This document shows, in pieces, positions 7,734-17,527 of a stretch of 45,660 nt of DNA. Source of the stretch: an uncultured Porphyromonadaceae bacterium (GTDB lineage: Bacteria; Bacteroidota; Bacteroidia; Bacteroidales; Muribaculaceae); the NCBI GenBank assembly GCA_900540625.1, contig UQGP01000018.1:1-45660 (forward strand), read 5' to 3'. Position numbers and translations under genes: made by a program. Each line of letters starts with the position of its first letter. Positions within the stretch are counted from its first letter, which is position 1. The notes under the pieces are model-generated. The model worked only from the letters and a program-made list of their open reading frames with translations, ran no database searches and was not told where the DNA came from.

Positions 7734-8152
7734 GCTTCAGTATACACCGACGGCGGCAACGGAGTAGGACGTGATGTTGCAACAGGACGTCTTATACAGC
7801 GCTTCTGCGGAGTGTACGCACCATTGCCGATGCCGGTATCTTCTTTATATGTTTACATTTGTATAATGTTACATTATTAGCAAAATGGCTCGCTTTGACT
7901 ATGCTTGCGTCTTAAATTGTGTGAAATTATAAAGTTTTATTATATTTTTTTTGTCCAATATATAAATAACTTTTACTTTTGTATGTGAAAAAGCGTTCGA
8001 GAGATTTCAAACCAATCTCGTCGGACACGTTCTATTACTCCTCTCCGACCTCTCCTTACTTCTTCGGCAGCTGTCTCTATGCTATGCCTATTACAAATAA
8101 TCCGAAGTGAAACAAACCTAATAGAAACCTTGCAATTCTTTAGAGTAGAACA
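7734..8152. other. 419-bp spacer with a promoter and a long 5' leader
   Basis: The left part (to about 7850) has no recognisable gene or strong terminator. The middle becomes AT-rich. A good promoter lies at 7950-7981, and the leader that follows has one small hairpin, GAGATT (8001-8006) with AATCTC (8014-8019). A TACATTTG at 7854-7861 resembles a -7 box but has no partner at the right distance. Confidence 0.6.
7950..7981 (+). promoter_or_regulatory. promoter of the glycosyl-hydrolase-like gene
   Basis: TTTG at 7950-7953 and TACTTTTG at 7974-7981 match the Bacteroidota -33 and -7 consensus with a 20-bp spacer. Transcription would begin near 7988, leaving a leader of about 165 nt before the ATG at 8153. 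Confidence 0.7.
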
Positions 8153-11100
8153 ATGATCCTAAAAATGAAGAAGTTCATGGCCTTGGCCTTGGCCATGGCA
8201 CTTTCGGCCATAGGCAGTGTTGTCTCCTACGCCGACAGTACTCCCAAGCAGGAATTCCGTGCCGCTTGGTTCACACCTCTCAATGGAGGATGGCCTGTAT
8301 TCGCCAATAGAGGAAATGCCACTGCATTGAAAAACGAGATTATCAACAGGTTAAATCAAGTCAAAGCTGCCGGCCTCAATGCTGTCTGCGTCCATGTGCG
8401 CCCCTTTGCAGACCGTCTGTACAATACTAATACATATACACATAACGACGGTACAAAGTATACAGTATACGAACCAGTAAGCCATTATGCTTCAGGAACT
8501 CGAGGCAACCCATGCTCGATTGACTTGTTGCAGACTTGGATTGACGAAGGCCACAAACGTGGCATTGAGGTACATGCGTGGGTCAACCCCCTACGCTGGT
8601 GTACTCCCTCGGGAAACCAGAAGAAAGGATATAATCCATATTCAACGAATGTGGATGAATCGATAAAGGACTGGATGATTACGGCATACCAAAGCAATAA
8701 TACAACCAAGTTCGTATTCAATCCTGCCAATGAGAAAACACATGTACGCCTTAAAAACGTGTGCGCCGTTCTCACCGGCGCGTATGACATCGATGGCATC
8801 GTTTTTGACGACTACTTCTATCCGGATTATATCGCGGAAGATTCAAGTGCGGATGACTGGTCTGACTACCAATCATACAGGAATGGTGGCGGTACGATGA
8901 GCATCGGTGATTGGCGTCGTGACAACGTCAATAAGCTGATGGAGGAGTCATACAATATCATACACGAAATCAAGCCATACGTAAGATTCGGCATTGCTCC
9001 TGCCGGCACAGCTAGCAAAGGCGTGAAAGAGTCTGATGGTTTGCCGTCGTTGTACGGACATACCTATGACGGTCTCACTTGCAAGCCCGGCGACTGGCAG
9101 TATGATGGGATTTATGCCGACCCGATAGCGTGGATACGCAGCAAACATGTGGACTACCTTGCTCCGCAGCTCTATTGGACCAATTCGCATAGCACCAACC
9201 CCTACGGCCCGATGATTGACTGGTATAGTATTGCCGCCAAGAAATTCGGACGTCATATCTTCGGCGCTTTGTCTATCACGTTCCTTGAAAAAGGCAACAA
9301 TACCTCCAATTACGATGAAGTCATCCGTCAGGTCAACCAGACGCGAGCCACAACGCGCGACAATTTCCCCGGCGAGATGCTCTATAGCAGCCGTTCGATG
9401 TTCGGTCCGACTTGTAGTGGCCTTGACTCTTACCTTAAACAGAAGGTATATCAATATCCGGCATCGGTGCCGGCCATGACGTGGTACAACGCGCCCGACC
9501 TCGGCAAGGTGACTAATGTCAAGCTTAGCGGCACGACGCTTTCGTGGACAGGCAAGAGCAACAGCCGTTACATAGTGTATGCCGTGCCTCTGGGTACAAA
9601 TGCAATACAGGCAGCCTCTACCGAGCACAACGGATTGCGTGCCGAGTATATCGTGGACATCACTTACTCGACAAGCGTCACTATTCCCTCGAACAAGACT
9701 TCCGGCTACTGGCACGGCGTAGCCGCCCTCGACCGCTACGGCAACGAATGGGCCATGGGAGCTACCTCCAATATGCCGCCGTCCGAGACGCTCAAGGCTG
9801 TGACGCTGACATCGCCGGCAGCCGGCGAAAGAGTTTCGATAGGGTGTACTTTCGGGTGGAACGACCCGGCTTCAGCCACAAGCTATGACTTGCAGATAAG
9901 TAAGGACAAGAACTTTGCAAGCGGCGTTTCCACTTACAATGTCAATACTACATCCTGTTATGTAGACCTGACAACGCTTTCCACCTCTTCCACCTATTTT
10001 TGGCGCGTAATCAGCCATAAGGGCGGTTACATCGATGGGACGTCCGAAGTGCGTTCGTTCTACATTCCCGCACCCGAGACACTGCCTTCCGTGACGCTTA
10101 CCTCGCCGGCGGACGGCGCTCGTGCCGCTACTTCGCAGACATTCGACTGGGACGATCCGACGGGAGTAAATTCGTACGAGTTCCAAATATCGTCTGACAA
10201 GAACTTTGGCAGCAATGTCTACAAATATACCACCTCCGCCACATCTTATACCATAGATATGACGGCGCTCAATTCGTCCACCACATACTATTGGCGCGTG
10301 ATCAGCCGCAAAAAAGGCTATCTTGACGGTGTCAGCGCAGTCCGTTCGGTATACAATCCGGGACCTGAACAACTGACCCCCGTGACGCTTGTAAGTCCCA
10401 CAGCCGGCGAGCAGGCCACGTCCGACAACGTCACTTTTGTATGGAGAGACAATGTCGCCTCCGACAGCTATACTTTGCAGATTTGCGGCAATACCGATTT
10501 CGGCACCGGAACCAAGGAGTATAATACCGATGCCAAGTCGTATACAGTGAACACCGGAGGTCTCAATTACTCGACCCCGTACTACTGGCGAGTCATCAAC
10601 CACCGCAACGGATATTACAAGGACGGTATCTCGGCCGTGCGCAACTTCATCACCAAGGAAGAGCCTTCGTGTATCAAGCCTCGTCTCGATTGGCCCGAAG
10701 ACGGAGCGACGCTCAATGACGACATTGTATTTGTATGCAGCGACAATAATGACGAAAAGGCTGTCCTCGAGATTGCCACCGACCTCAATTTCTCCAATAT
10801 CGTGTTTACCGGTACCACCGGATGGCACAAGGAGTATCCCTGCCTGCAATACACCGTTCCGGCCGAGGTTCTCGGCGCAAACGGCACCTTCTTCTGGCGT
10901 GTCCGCGTCAGCACCGCCGGAATCAAGGATGCTGTCAGCGATGTGCGCAAGTTGATTATGGGCAACGGTGTCAACCCCGACTACGGCAACTACACTCCGC
11001 GCCGCGAGCAGGTTGAATACCCCACGGTGACGCCGTATAACGGCAACAACACCACCCAAATGACCCTCACCAACCTATGGATCCGCAATGCATCCAACAA

Positions 11101-12241
11101 CAACCCCGGTCTGAGCGAAACGCTATGCCGAGATATGGCGGCTCGTGCCGATAGAAACGGTGATCAGGGTGGCAAAGATATTTTATACGTATCTGCCCGA
11201 ACGGCCAATAGCGGCTCTGCATCTTCTTCGTTGATACGTTTCGACGCTGCTACGGGCAACCAATTGTCGACACTCAATCTCACGCTTGACGGAACATTCT
11301 CGACAGCCTATTTCCCCACTAACGGCGTACTTGTTGACGCTGACGGACAGGTGCTTGTACACAATATGGCTGCAAGTAATGCTAATAAGCTGACTGTAGG
11401 CATTGTAAATCTCAGCAATGGTCAAGTTACAACGTATTTCAGTCAAACAGCAGATCCCAATATTCGCATAGACCACATAGACGTATATGGCACGGTTTCC
11501 AATAGCGGAACATATTATGTCTTGGCTGCTAATGGATCCAATGCTATAAGATGGAAGGTTACTAATGGAAACGTTACAAGGGAATCTATGTCAATCAATG
11601 CGATAGGCGCCGCCGGACGCGTTGTATTTACCGGTCGCCCCGACCGATTCTATGTAACCGGAACAGAAAGTGTGCCCAAATTGTACAGCTGGGGCAATAG
11701 CACGCCTTTGGCGACTCTTTTTGGCGATAACTTCTGTGGAGGTATGGCATATTTCACCCATGACGGATACTCGTTCATGGCCATTGCCACCCACGACAAT
11801 ACGAAAGGAGCCAAATGGACTATATGTTCCGGTGTAGATTTTACTGCTTCCGGTAGCCGTTCGGAGCACTGGGTTGTACCTACGCAGGGTATGGGTAATT
11901 CGGACCACCATTGGACTGCAAGTGGCGGCAGTGGCGACCCGACGATGCCTGTGAGTGTGCTACAACGAGATTCCTATGAGGACGGTGTTCATACACTCGA
12001 CAACGCTGCTTCGGCTCAAAATACGAGATTATTTGTTTACAGCTCGGGTGACGGACTTGCGGCATATTCGATGACGCGCCGTATCGTCACGGGCGTGGAG
12101 GATGTCGTCTTTGATGGAGCCGATGCCGATGATTCCGAGACGGAATACTACAACCTGCAGGGTATCCGCGTCCGTCAGCCGCTGGCTCCCGGCATCTATA
12201 TTAGACGTCAAGGCAACGTAGTCACCAAGGTGACACGCTGA
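8153..12241 (+). CDS. secreted GHL10-like hydrolase with four beta-sandwich repeats and a sorting-type tail
   Basis: This gene encodes a 1362-residue exported protein. A signal peptide (MKKFMALALAMALSAIG..., ending near SYA) is followed by a glycosyl-hydrolase-like 10 domain: QEFRAAWFTPLN, GLNAVCVHVRPFADRLY and HKRGIEVHAWVNPLRW in the first 160 residues. Four repeats of about 97 residues begin near residues 546, 645, 742 and 839. The first three share the pattern VTLxSPxxGE...YYWRVIS..GY.DG.S.VR and resemble fibronectin III or SusE-like folds. Residues from about 960 to 1300 look like a beta-propeller. The last 35 residues (YYNLQGIRVRQP...GIYIRRQGN) form a T9SS-like tail. Related proteins are thought to act on peptidoglycan or glycans; the substrate here is unknown. 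ATG at 8165 is an alternative start. Confidence 0.85.
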   Translation: MILKMKKFMALALAMALSAIGSVVSYADSTPKQEFRAAWFTPLNGGWPVFANRGNATALKNEIINRLNQVKAAGLNAVCVHVRPFADRLYNTNTYTHNDGTKYTVYEPVSHYASGTRGNPCSIDLLQTWIDEGHKRGIEVHAWVNPLRWCTPSGNQKKGYNPYSTNVDESIKDWMITAYQSNNTTKFVFNPANEKTHVRLKNVCAVLTGAYDIDGIVFDDYFYPDYIAEDSSADDWSDYQSYRNGGGTMSIGDWRRDNVNKLMEESYNIIHEIKPYVRFGIAPAGTASKGVKESDGLPSLYGHTYDGLTCKPGDWQYDGIYADPIAWIRSKHVDYLAPQLYWTNSHSTNPYGPMIDWYSIAAKKFGRHIFGALSITFLEKGNNTSNYDEVIRQVNQTRATTRDNFPGEMLYSSRSMFGPTCSGLDSYLKQKVYQYPASVPAMTWYNAPDLGKVTNVKLSGTTLSWTGKSNSRYIVYAVPLGTNAIQAASTEHNGLRAEYIVDITYSTSVTIPSNKTSGYWHGVAALDRYGNEWAMGATSNMPPSETLKAVTLTSPAAGERVSIGCTFGWNDPASATSYDLQISKDKNFASGVSTYNVNTTSCYVDLTTLSTSSTYFWRVISHKGGYIDGTSEVRSFYIPAPETLPSVTLTSPADGARAATSQTFDWDDPTGVNSYEFQISSDKNFGSNVYKYTTSATSYTIDMTALNSSTTYYWRVISRKKGYLDGVSAVRSVYNPGPEQLTPVTLVSPTAGEQATSDNVTFVWRDNVASDSYTLQICGNTDFGTGTKEYNTDAKSYTVNTGGLNYSTPYYWRVINHRNGYYKDGISAVRNFITKEEPSCIKPRLDWPEDGATLNDDIVFVCSDNNDEKAVLEIATDLNFSNIVFTGTTGWHKEYPCLQYTVPAEVLGANGTFFWRVRVSTAGIKDAVSDVRKLIMGNGVNPDYGNYTPRREQVEYPTVTPYNGNNTTQMTLTNLWIRNASNNNPGLSETLCRDMAARADRNGDQGGKDILYVSARTANSGSASSSLIRFDAATGNQLSTLNLTLDGTFSTAYFPTNGVLVDADGQVLVHNMAASNANKLTVGIVNLSNGQVTTYFSQTADPNIRIDHIDVYGTVSNSGTYYVLAANGSNAIRWKVTNGNVTRESMSINAIGAAGRVVFTGRPDRFYVTGTESVPKLYSWGNSTPLATLFGDNFCGGMAYFTHDGYSFMAIATHDNTKGAKWTICSGVDFTASGSRSEHWVVPTQGMGNSDHHWTASGGSGDPTMPVSVLQRDSYEDGVHTLDNAASAQNTRLFVYSSGDGLAAYSMTRRIVTGVEDVVFDGADADDSETEYYNLQGIRVRQPLAPGIYIRRQGNVVTKVTR

Positions 12242-12265
12242 GGCTGCAGATACGCATACCGATAC

Positions 12266-12299
12266 CACGGGGCCGACATCGCATAGTGTCGGCCCCGTG
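12266..12299 (+). terminator. hairpin terminator-like element after the hydrolase gene
   Basis: CACGGGGCCGACA (12266-12278) pairs perfectly with TGTCGGCCCCGTG (12287-12299) over an 8-nt loop. The stem starts 25 bp after the stop. No T-tract follows, so termination may be imperfect or factor-assisted. Confidence 0.65.
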
Positions 12300-12376
12300 T
12301 GTGTCTTGCGGACTATGACGGGCGGATGGTATGGTTTTTGCTTGATTGAAACCAATTCACATTGCTCGCGAATACG

Positions 12377-14920
12377 ATGACACAATATAATACGGACAAT
12401 ACGACAGGACAGAATATGCAAGGTGTAGAGGCCAAGGCCTCAGTGCTTGTGTTCCCGCGACAGGGAATAGAGCGTAAAATAGGTTTTGACGCAGTGCGTG
12501 CCATGGTGGTCGGACGATGCAGCTCGCCGCAGGCACGCACATTGGCTCTCGAGACTATGCAGTGGAGTGCCGACGCCGGCGAGGTGCGCTGCCGTTTGGC
12601 ACGTGTGGCCGAGATGGTGAAGGCCTTGACCGGTGATGACATCCTCGACCTCGGCACTGTCGAAGATTTGCAACGACCGCTTAAAAGCATCTCTGTTCCC
12701 GGGACATTTGTCGAGGCATCCGAATTGCTGACCCTGCTCAAGGCTTTGCGGCAGGCCACACGTGTTCGCTCGTGGCTTGACAAGACCGAAAACAGCGGTG
12801 CGGCTGTATATCCGCATTTGCGCGACATCGCCGCCGACATGGATACCGCTCCGGAGGTGCAGCGTGTCATAGCTTCGCTCGTAGATGACCTCGGACAGGT
12901 GCGCGACAATGCATCCGCTGCCCTTGCCGATATACGTCGCGAGATGTCAACCATACAACGGCGCATGGCATCGGCTATGCGCCGCGTACTGGGCGAAGCC
13001 GTTGCCCAAGGATGGGTACAGCCGGATACCGCCCCGGCCATGCGTGACGGTCGTCTTGTGCTGCCTGTCGCGCCTATGAACAAGCGTATGGTGCAAGGCA
13101 TAGTGCATGACGAGAGCGCCACGGGCAAGACCGTCTATATCGAGCCGGCCGCCGTAGTCGAGTTGGGCAACCGCGGACGTCAATTGCAGCTTGAGGAAAG
13201 GCGCGAAGTCGTCCGCCTGTTGGTGGCTGCTGCCGATAGCATTCGTCCGCATCTTGATGCGCTCCTCGACCTTAACGACCGACTCGGCCTCCTCGATTTC
13301 ATTGCGGCTAAGGCACGTGTGGCCATAGACACTGAGGCTGCCATGCCGAGGCTGTCCGACCGCCCCTGCTTAAATCTGCAACAGGCGCGGCATCCGGCAC
13401 TCGAGGCGGCGCTGCATCGCCACGGTCGCGCGATTGTTCCGTTGGACATCACTCTTGACCGTGATAAGGGTCGTATACTTGTTATTTCCGGTCCTAATGC
13501 CGGCGGCAAGTCCATAGCGCTGAAAACCGTGGCTGTCGAGCAATATATGCTGCAATGCGGAATGTTGCCGACGGTGTCCGCCGATTCGGATATGGGCGTG
13601 ATGAAGCGCCTGATGGTGGACATCGGGGACGACCAATCCATGGATGACGACCTGAGTACTTACAGCTCGCACCTGTTGGCGATGAAATATATGCTGGAAC
13701 ATTCCGGAGATGCCGACCTCTTCCTTATCGATGAATTCGGCTCGGGAACAGAGCCGCAGATAGGTGGCGCTATAGCCCAGGCGCTATTAATGCGCTTCAA
13801 TGCCGCCGGGATGTGGGGCGTGGTCACCACCCATTACCAAAATCTCAAGACTCTTGCCTCCGAAGTTCCCGGATTAATTAATGGGTCAATGCTCTACGAC
13901 CGCCAGCGTATGCAGCCGTTGTTCCGTCTCGATATAGGACATCCCGGCAGCTCGTTTGCCATCGAAATTGCTCGCAAGACCGGATTGCCGTCCGATGTCA
14001 TTGATGATGCCTGTGCCATCGTGGGTAGCGACTATGTCAATTTGGACAAGTACCTGCTGGACATAGCACGCGACAAGCGTTACTGGGCCAATAAACGCGA
14101 GGACATTCGTCGACGTCATAAACATCTTGAGGAAGTCATCGACCGTTACGAGACCAAGCAGCAAGACCTTGACAGCCGCAGTCGTGCCATATTGGACGAG
14201 GCGCGGCAGGAAGGCCTGCGCATCGTCAGCGAGAGCAATGCGGCTGTGGAGCGTACTATACGCGACATACGTGAGGCTCAGGCCGAACGCGATCGTACGC
14301 AACAGGCACGCGAGCGTCTGCGCCAACAGCGTCGCGCCCTCGAAGACAAGGCTGCCGAACAGCCGGTCGAGCGTGCCCCAAAATCAACCAATAAGGCCAA
14401 AACATCTGTGCCAAAGGCCGCAGTGTCGTCCAAGGTTGAGCCTGTGCGTACAATAGAGCCCGGTGTATATGTATTGCTTGACAATCAGGGACAGCCCGGC
14501 CGCGTCATCTCGCTTGAGGGCAAGAAAGCCATGGTGGCCTTTGGCGCATTGAAGATGGATGTTCCGGTGGCACGGTTGACGCCTACTATGCGTCGTCCCG
14601 AAAAGGGTGGGGCATCGCAGGCTGCGTCCTTTGTCTCCGTGTCCACGGGCGAGGATATACGCCGTCGTCAATTGTCCTTCAATCCGGAGATAGACCTTCG
14701 CGGCTTCCGTGCCGACGAGGCTTTACAAGCCGTGATGCACTTTATAGATGACGCTGTGCAGTTCAGCGCCGGACGCGTGCGCATCCTGCACGGCACCGGT
14801 ACGGGTGCGCTGCGTACCGCAATACGGCAGTATCTTGATACAGTCTCGGCGGTAAGGTCCTATGCCGACGAGGATGTCCGCTTCGGCGGTGCCGGCATCA
14901 CGGTCGTCAATCTGGGTTAA
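12377..14920 (+). CDS. mutS2: endonuclease MutS2
   Basis: This is a MutS-family ATPase with a C-terminal Smr nuclease domain. Family members act on branched DNA and suppress recombination, and some act on stalled ribosomes. The Walker A loop GPNAGGKS begins near residue 372. Walker B is LFLIDEFGSGTE. A long charged coiled coil runs from about 560 to 660 and is followed by a low-complexity linker. The Smr domain at the end has EIDLRGFRADEAL and RILHGTGTGALR. The protein has 847 residues from the ATG at 12377, against about 790-830 in relatives. The next in-frame ATG (12416) would remove a non-conserved leader. A TTG at 12362 is unlikely. Confidence 0.95.
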   Translation: MTQYNTDNTTGQNMQGVEAKASVLVFPRQGIERKIGFDAVRAMVVGRCSSPQARTLALETMQWSADAGEVRCRLARVAEMVKALTGDDILDLGTVEDLQRPLKSISVPGTFVEASELLTLLKALRQATRVRSWLDKTENSGAAVYPHLRDIAADMDTAPEVQRVIASLVDDLGQVRDNASAALADIRREMSTIQRRMASAMRRVLGEAVAQGWVQPDTAPAMRDGRLVLPVAPMNKRMVQGIVHDESATGKTVYIEPAAVVELGNRGRQLQLEERREVVRLLVAAADSIRPHLDALLDLNDRLGLLDFIAAKARVAIDTEAAMPRLSDRPCLNLQQARHPALEAALHRHGRAIVPLDITLDRDKGRILVISGPNAGGKSIALKTVAVEQYMLQCGMLPTVSADSDMGVMKRLMVDIGDDQSMDDDLSTYSSHLLAMKYMLEHSGDADLFLIDEFGSGTEPQIGGAIAQALLMRFNAAGMWGVVTTHYQNLKTLASEVPGLINGSMLYDRQRMQPLFRLDIGHPGSSFAIEIARKTGLPSDVIDDACAIVGSDYVNLDKYLLDIARDKRYWANKREDIRRRHKHLEEVIDRYETKQQDLDSRSRAILDEARQEGLRIVSESNAAVERTIRDIREAQAERDRTQQARERLRQQRRALEDKAAEQPVERAPKSTNKAKTSVPKAAVSSKVEPVRTIEPGVYVLLDNQGQPGRVISLEGKKAMVAFGALKMDVPVARLTPTMRRPEKGGASQAASFVSVSTGEDIRRRQLSFNPEIDLRGFRADEALQAVMHFIDDAVQFSAGRVRILHGTGTGALRTAIRQYLDTVSAVRSYADEDVRFGGAGITVVNLG

Positions 14921-14924
14921 TCCT

Positions 14925-15081
14925 CAATGGGAATCATGAGAATCATGGGAGCAATAAGAATCATGGGAGTGATGGGAATAATGGGAATAATGGGAAAAAT
15001 GGGAGCAATAAGAATAATGGGAGCAATGGCATAGGTCCCATTACTCCCATAATTTCTATAATTTCTTATAATTCCTATTGT
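14925..15081. repeat. 9-bp-period array with inverted arm between convergent genes
   Basis: Twelve 9-bp units (CAATGGGAA, TCATGGGAG, TAATGGGAA and similar) fill 14925-15032. About five units of the complementary motif (TCCCATTAC, TCCCATAAT, TTCTATAAT...) follow at 15037-15081. The two arms can pair to form a long hairpin on either strand. Located between mutS2 and the convergent receptor gene, it may serve as a bidirectional transcription end. That role is inferred from position and fold. Confidence 0.75.
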
Positions 15082-15103
15082 TCTTGGTGTTCTCCGAGGA
15101 CTC

Positions 15104-17527
15104 TTAGTTTTTGCGGCCTTGGAGGTCATCGTTGGTGATACGAGCGGCTGTTTTTTTGACCGAGGCGTTGAGGTTGCCGAAGCGATAGCCGACTGATAGA
15201 CCTATCTGCATACGCATATCATCCATGCGCGTCACGCTTGTGCCGGTGTATGCACCGCGTAAGGCCTCATTTCTGAAGTAGCTGTTATGCTGTCCGAAGG
15301 GGTTGGTCAGTCGTAGTGAGACGCTTAGTGCCTTGTTTTTTAAGTAACTGCCTGTAAGAGAAAGTCCGTACCAGAAATTATTCATAAAGCCGTTTTTGCT
15401 GCGGGTGAAAGCATCGGATAGAGAGAACTGATAGTAGTTGGCCCATAGTTCGGCTTCGATATTGAGCGGCAGCTTTTGCGTGGCACGCATATAGACATTG
15501 CCGCCCCAGCCGTTGTTTTTGAATATCGTCTGGCTGATGTCGTTGTAATTTATGCTGCCGGAAACCATGACAGAAGTTTTGTCCATGGGCGTCCATTGCA
15601 TAAAGCCTCCTGCCGAGAACGTACGTATCTTGCCAATGTTTTCGTAAGTGCTGTGCAGGATATTGCCTTCCAGAGTGGTGACTCCGGCTATGTCGTTGTT
15701 GGTGAATGCATACTGCGACCATAGGTTGAGGTTGATGCGCGGACGTATCAGCATATAGGTAAGTTTGACGCTCTGTGCGTGTGCACTTTCGAGGTTGGGG
15801 TTGCCTTCGGACAGTGAGGTTGGCGTGTACTTCTTGGCCGGGTTGAGGTAGGATATGCCGGGGCGGCTGATACGTGTAGCGTAATTGGCCGTCAGGGTAT
15901 TGGCATCGTTAATCTGCCATGATGCGGCGGCACTCGGTACCCAGTCGTTGAGGCTGGATGAGAACGCGTCCTGACTGCCATCGGGATAGTCGGCCTTGAG
16001 CTTGGAGAACTCGTAGCGCAGGCCGGCACGTAGCGTCATTTTGCTGACTTTTACCGAATACTGGGCGTAAGCGGCGGCAATGTCCGTGATATGGCGGAAA
16101 TCGGTGTACATATTCTGCCATCCGATGTACTCGCTGTTGGTCTTAGAGCGGTTGCGACGCAGGATGTATTTGCCGCCCATGTCCAATGTGTGGTTCTTGG
16201 CCGTAGGACGAGTCCAGTCGGCTTGGAAGGTGTGTTCGATGAAATTAAGGCGGAAGTCGTTGTTGAAATCCGTATATTCGAACATCGAGCCGAAGATGTT
16301 GCTGTAGTGCGTGTCGGCTTGTTGTTTTTGGCGCGTGGTAGAAATCATATAGCTGAAAGTCAGAGCTTCGCCCTTGCGCCGCGTCAAGTGCTGGTAGTTG
16401 ATATTGCCGTCGATGTCAAAGTAAGACGAATTGGCGATGTCATACGTGGAGGAGTATTTGCTGAGCAGGCTACCGTTGACATCGGTCAGAGACTGTGTCC
16501 CGGAGCCGTATCCGTTGACGTGATATTCATAGCCGTTGAACTCGCCGGAAATGAGGTTGAGCGAGTCGATTTCCCAGGATGCTTCGCCGCCGAACCACTC
16601 GACCAGGCCGTGGACACGTTGGTCCTCGGTGCGTAGGCTACGCGTTCCGTTTTCGTAGGTATAATCGTATTCTGAACGGTTTCGTTGCATTTTTTCGGGG
16701 ATATTGGATATGCCACCGTTGATGCTGAAAGTCACTTTGTCGATTTGGGAGGACAGCCATAGGTTGCCGTCTGCGCGGTTGTTCATGAAGTCGTAGCTGC
16801 CGCCTACGCGTCCGGTGACGCCCTTGATGACGGTCTCGTCGTCCGTGACGATGTTGAGGATGGCTCCGATGCCCTCGGCGTCGTACTTGGCTCCCGGCTC
16901 GGTGATGACTTCGATGCGTTTGATGGACGATGCGGGCAGTGCGTCAAAGATGTCCTTGGCGTTTTTGCTGAGCGAGTTGCTGGGACGGCCGTTCTTGAAG
17001 ACTTTGAAATTGGAACTTCCGTTGACCTTGATATTACCCTCGCCGTCGACGCTGACCATGGGGACGCGGCGCAGGACTTCGCGGACGGTGAGTGTCTGTG
17101 CGGTGGCGTCGGCCTTGACGTCATAGCCTATGCGGTCGATTTCCTTGGTGACGATGGGGCGCTGGGCCGTGACCACGACTTCCGAAAGCTCGTTGACGCC
17201 GGAGGTCATAGTGCCGAGGTCGGCTACGGGTGCTGCATCGCTGACTGTAAAATTTTTTACGGCAACGGCGCTGCCGATTACTTCCAATTGCATGCGGTAA
17301 GTCCCAGCCTTGGCGATATTCCCCGACCAAATGCCCAGAGTGTCGGTGACGCCGGCAGCCACGGGATGGATGCTGTCGCTGCCGAAAACACGGCATGTTG
17401 CATATTCTTCGGGATTGCCCGACGGGTCTACGGCTTTCACCTTGACGGTATAGGCCGAGGCGGGCGTGCTGCCCATACATATTATTAGGAGGAGTGCGAG
17501 GAGGAATGATGTCGCAAATTTGTTCAT
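15104..17527 (-). CDS. TonB-dependent receptor-like outer-membrane beta-barrel protein
   Basis: This gene encodes an 807-residue outer-membrane protein. A signal peptide ends near ...STPASA (residue 25). A carboxypeptidase-regulatory-like domain lies at about 26-105. A plug domain follows with ELSEVVVTAQRP and VREVLRRVPMVSVDGEGNIKVNGSS, and then IKRIEVITEPGAKYDAEGIG. The rest is a beta-barrel of the outer-membrane-protein beta-barrel family seen in Bacteroidota. No SusD partner or anti-sigma gene lies beside it, so it is not a standard SusCD pair and its ligand is unknown. The stop is close to the repeat array at 15081. Confidence 0.88.
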   Translation of the reverse strand: MNKFATSFLLALLLIICMGSTPASAYTVKVKAVDPSGNPEEYATCRVFGSDSIHPVAAGVTDTLGIWSGNIAKAGTYRMQLEVIGSAVAVKNFTVSDAAPVADLGTMTSGVNELSEVVVTAQRPIVTKEIDRIGYDVKADATAQTLTVREVLRRVPMVSVDGEGNIKVNGSSNFKVFKNGRPSNSLSKNAKDIFDALPASSIKRIEVITEPGAKYDAEGIGAILNIVTDDETVIKGVTGRVGGSYDFMNNRADGNLWLSSQIDKVTFSINGGISNIPEKMQRNRSEYDYTYENGTRSLRTEDQRVHGLVEWFGGEASWEIDSLNLISGEFNGYEYHVNGYGSGTQSLTDVNGSLLSKYSSTYDIANSSYFDIDGNINYQHLTRRKGEALTFSYMISTTRQKQQADTHYSNIFGSMFEYTDFNNDFRLNFIEHTFQADWTRPTAKNHTLDMGGKYILRRNRSKTNSEYIGWQNMYTDFRHITDIAAAYAQYSVKVSKMTLRAGLRYEFSKLKADYPDGSQDAFSSSLNDWVPSAAASWQINDANTLTANYATRISRPGISYLNPAKKYTPTSLSEGNPNLESAHAQSVKLTYMLIRPRINLNLWSQYAFTNNDIAGVTTLEGNILHSTYENIGKIRTFSAGGFMQWTPMDKTSVMVSGSINYNDISQTIFKNNGWGGNVYMRATQKLPLNIEAELWANYYQFSLSDAFTRSKNGFMNNFWYGLSLTGSYLKNKALSVSLRLTNPFGQHNSYFRNEALRGAYTGTSVTRMDDMRMQIGLSVGYRFGNLNASVKKTAARITNDDLQGRKN

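Noticed and set aside
7854..7861. TACATTTG as a second promoter for the hydrolase gene
   Set aside because: No -33 element lies at 18-21 bp upstream, and a complete promoter is present 96 bp downstream.
9872..11059. Long minus-strand open frame (395 codons) opposite the hydrolase gene
   Set aside because: The plus strand encodes the repeated sandwich domains with family-like motifs; the antisense frame mirrors those repeats and has no start context.
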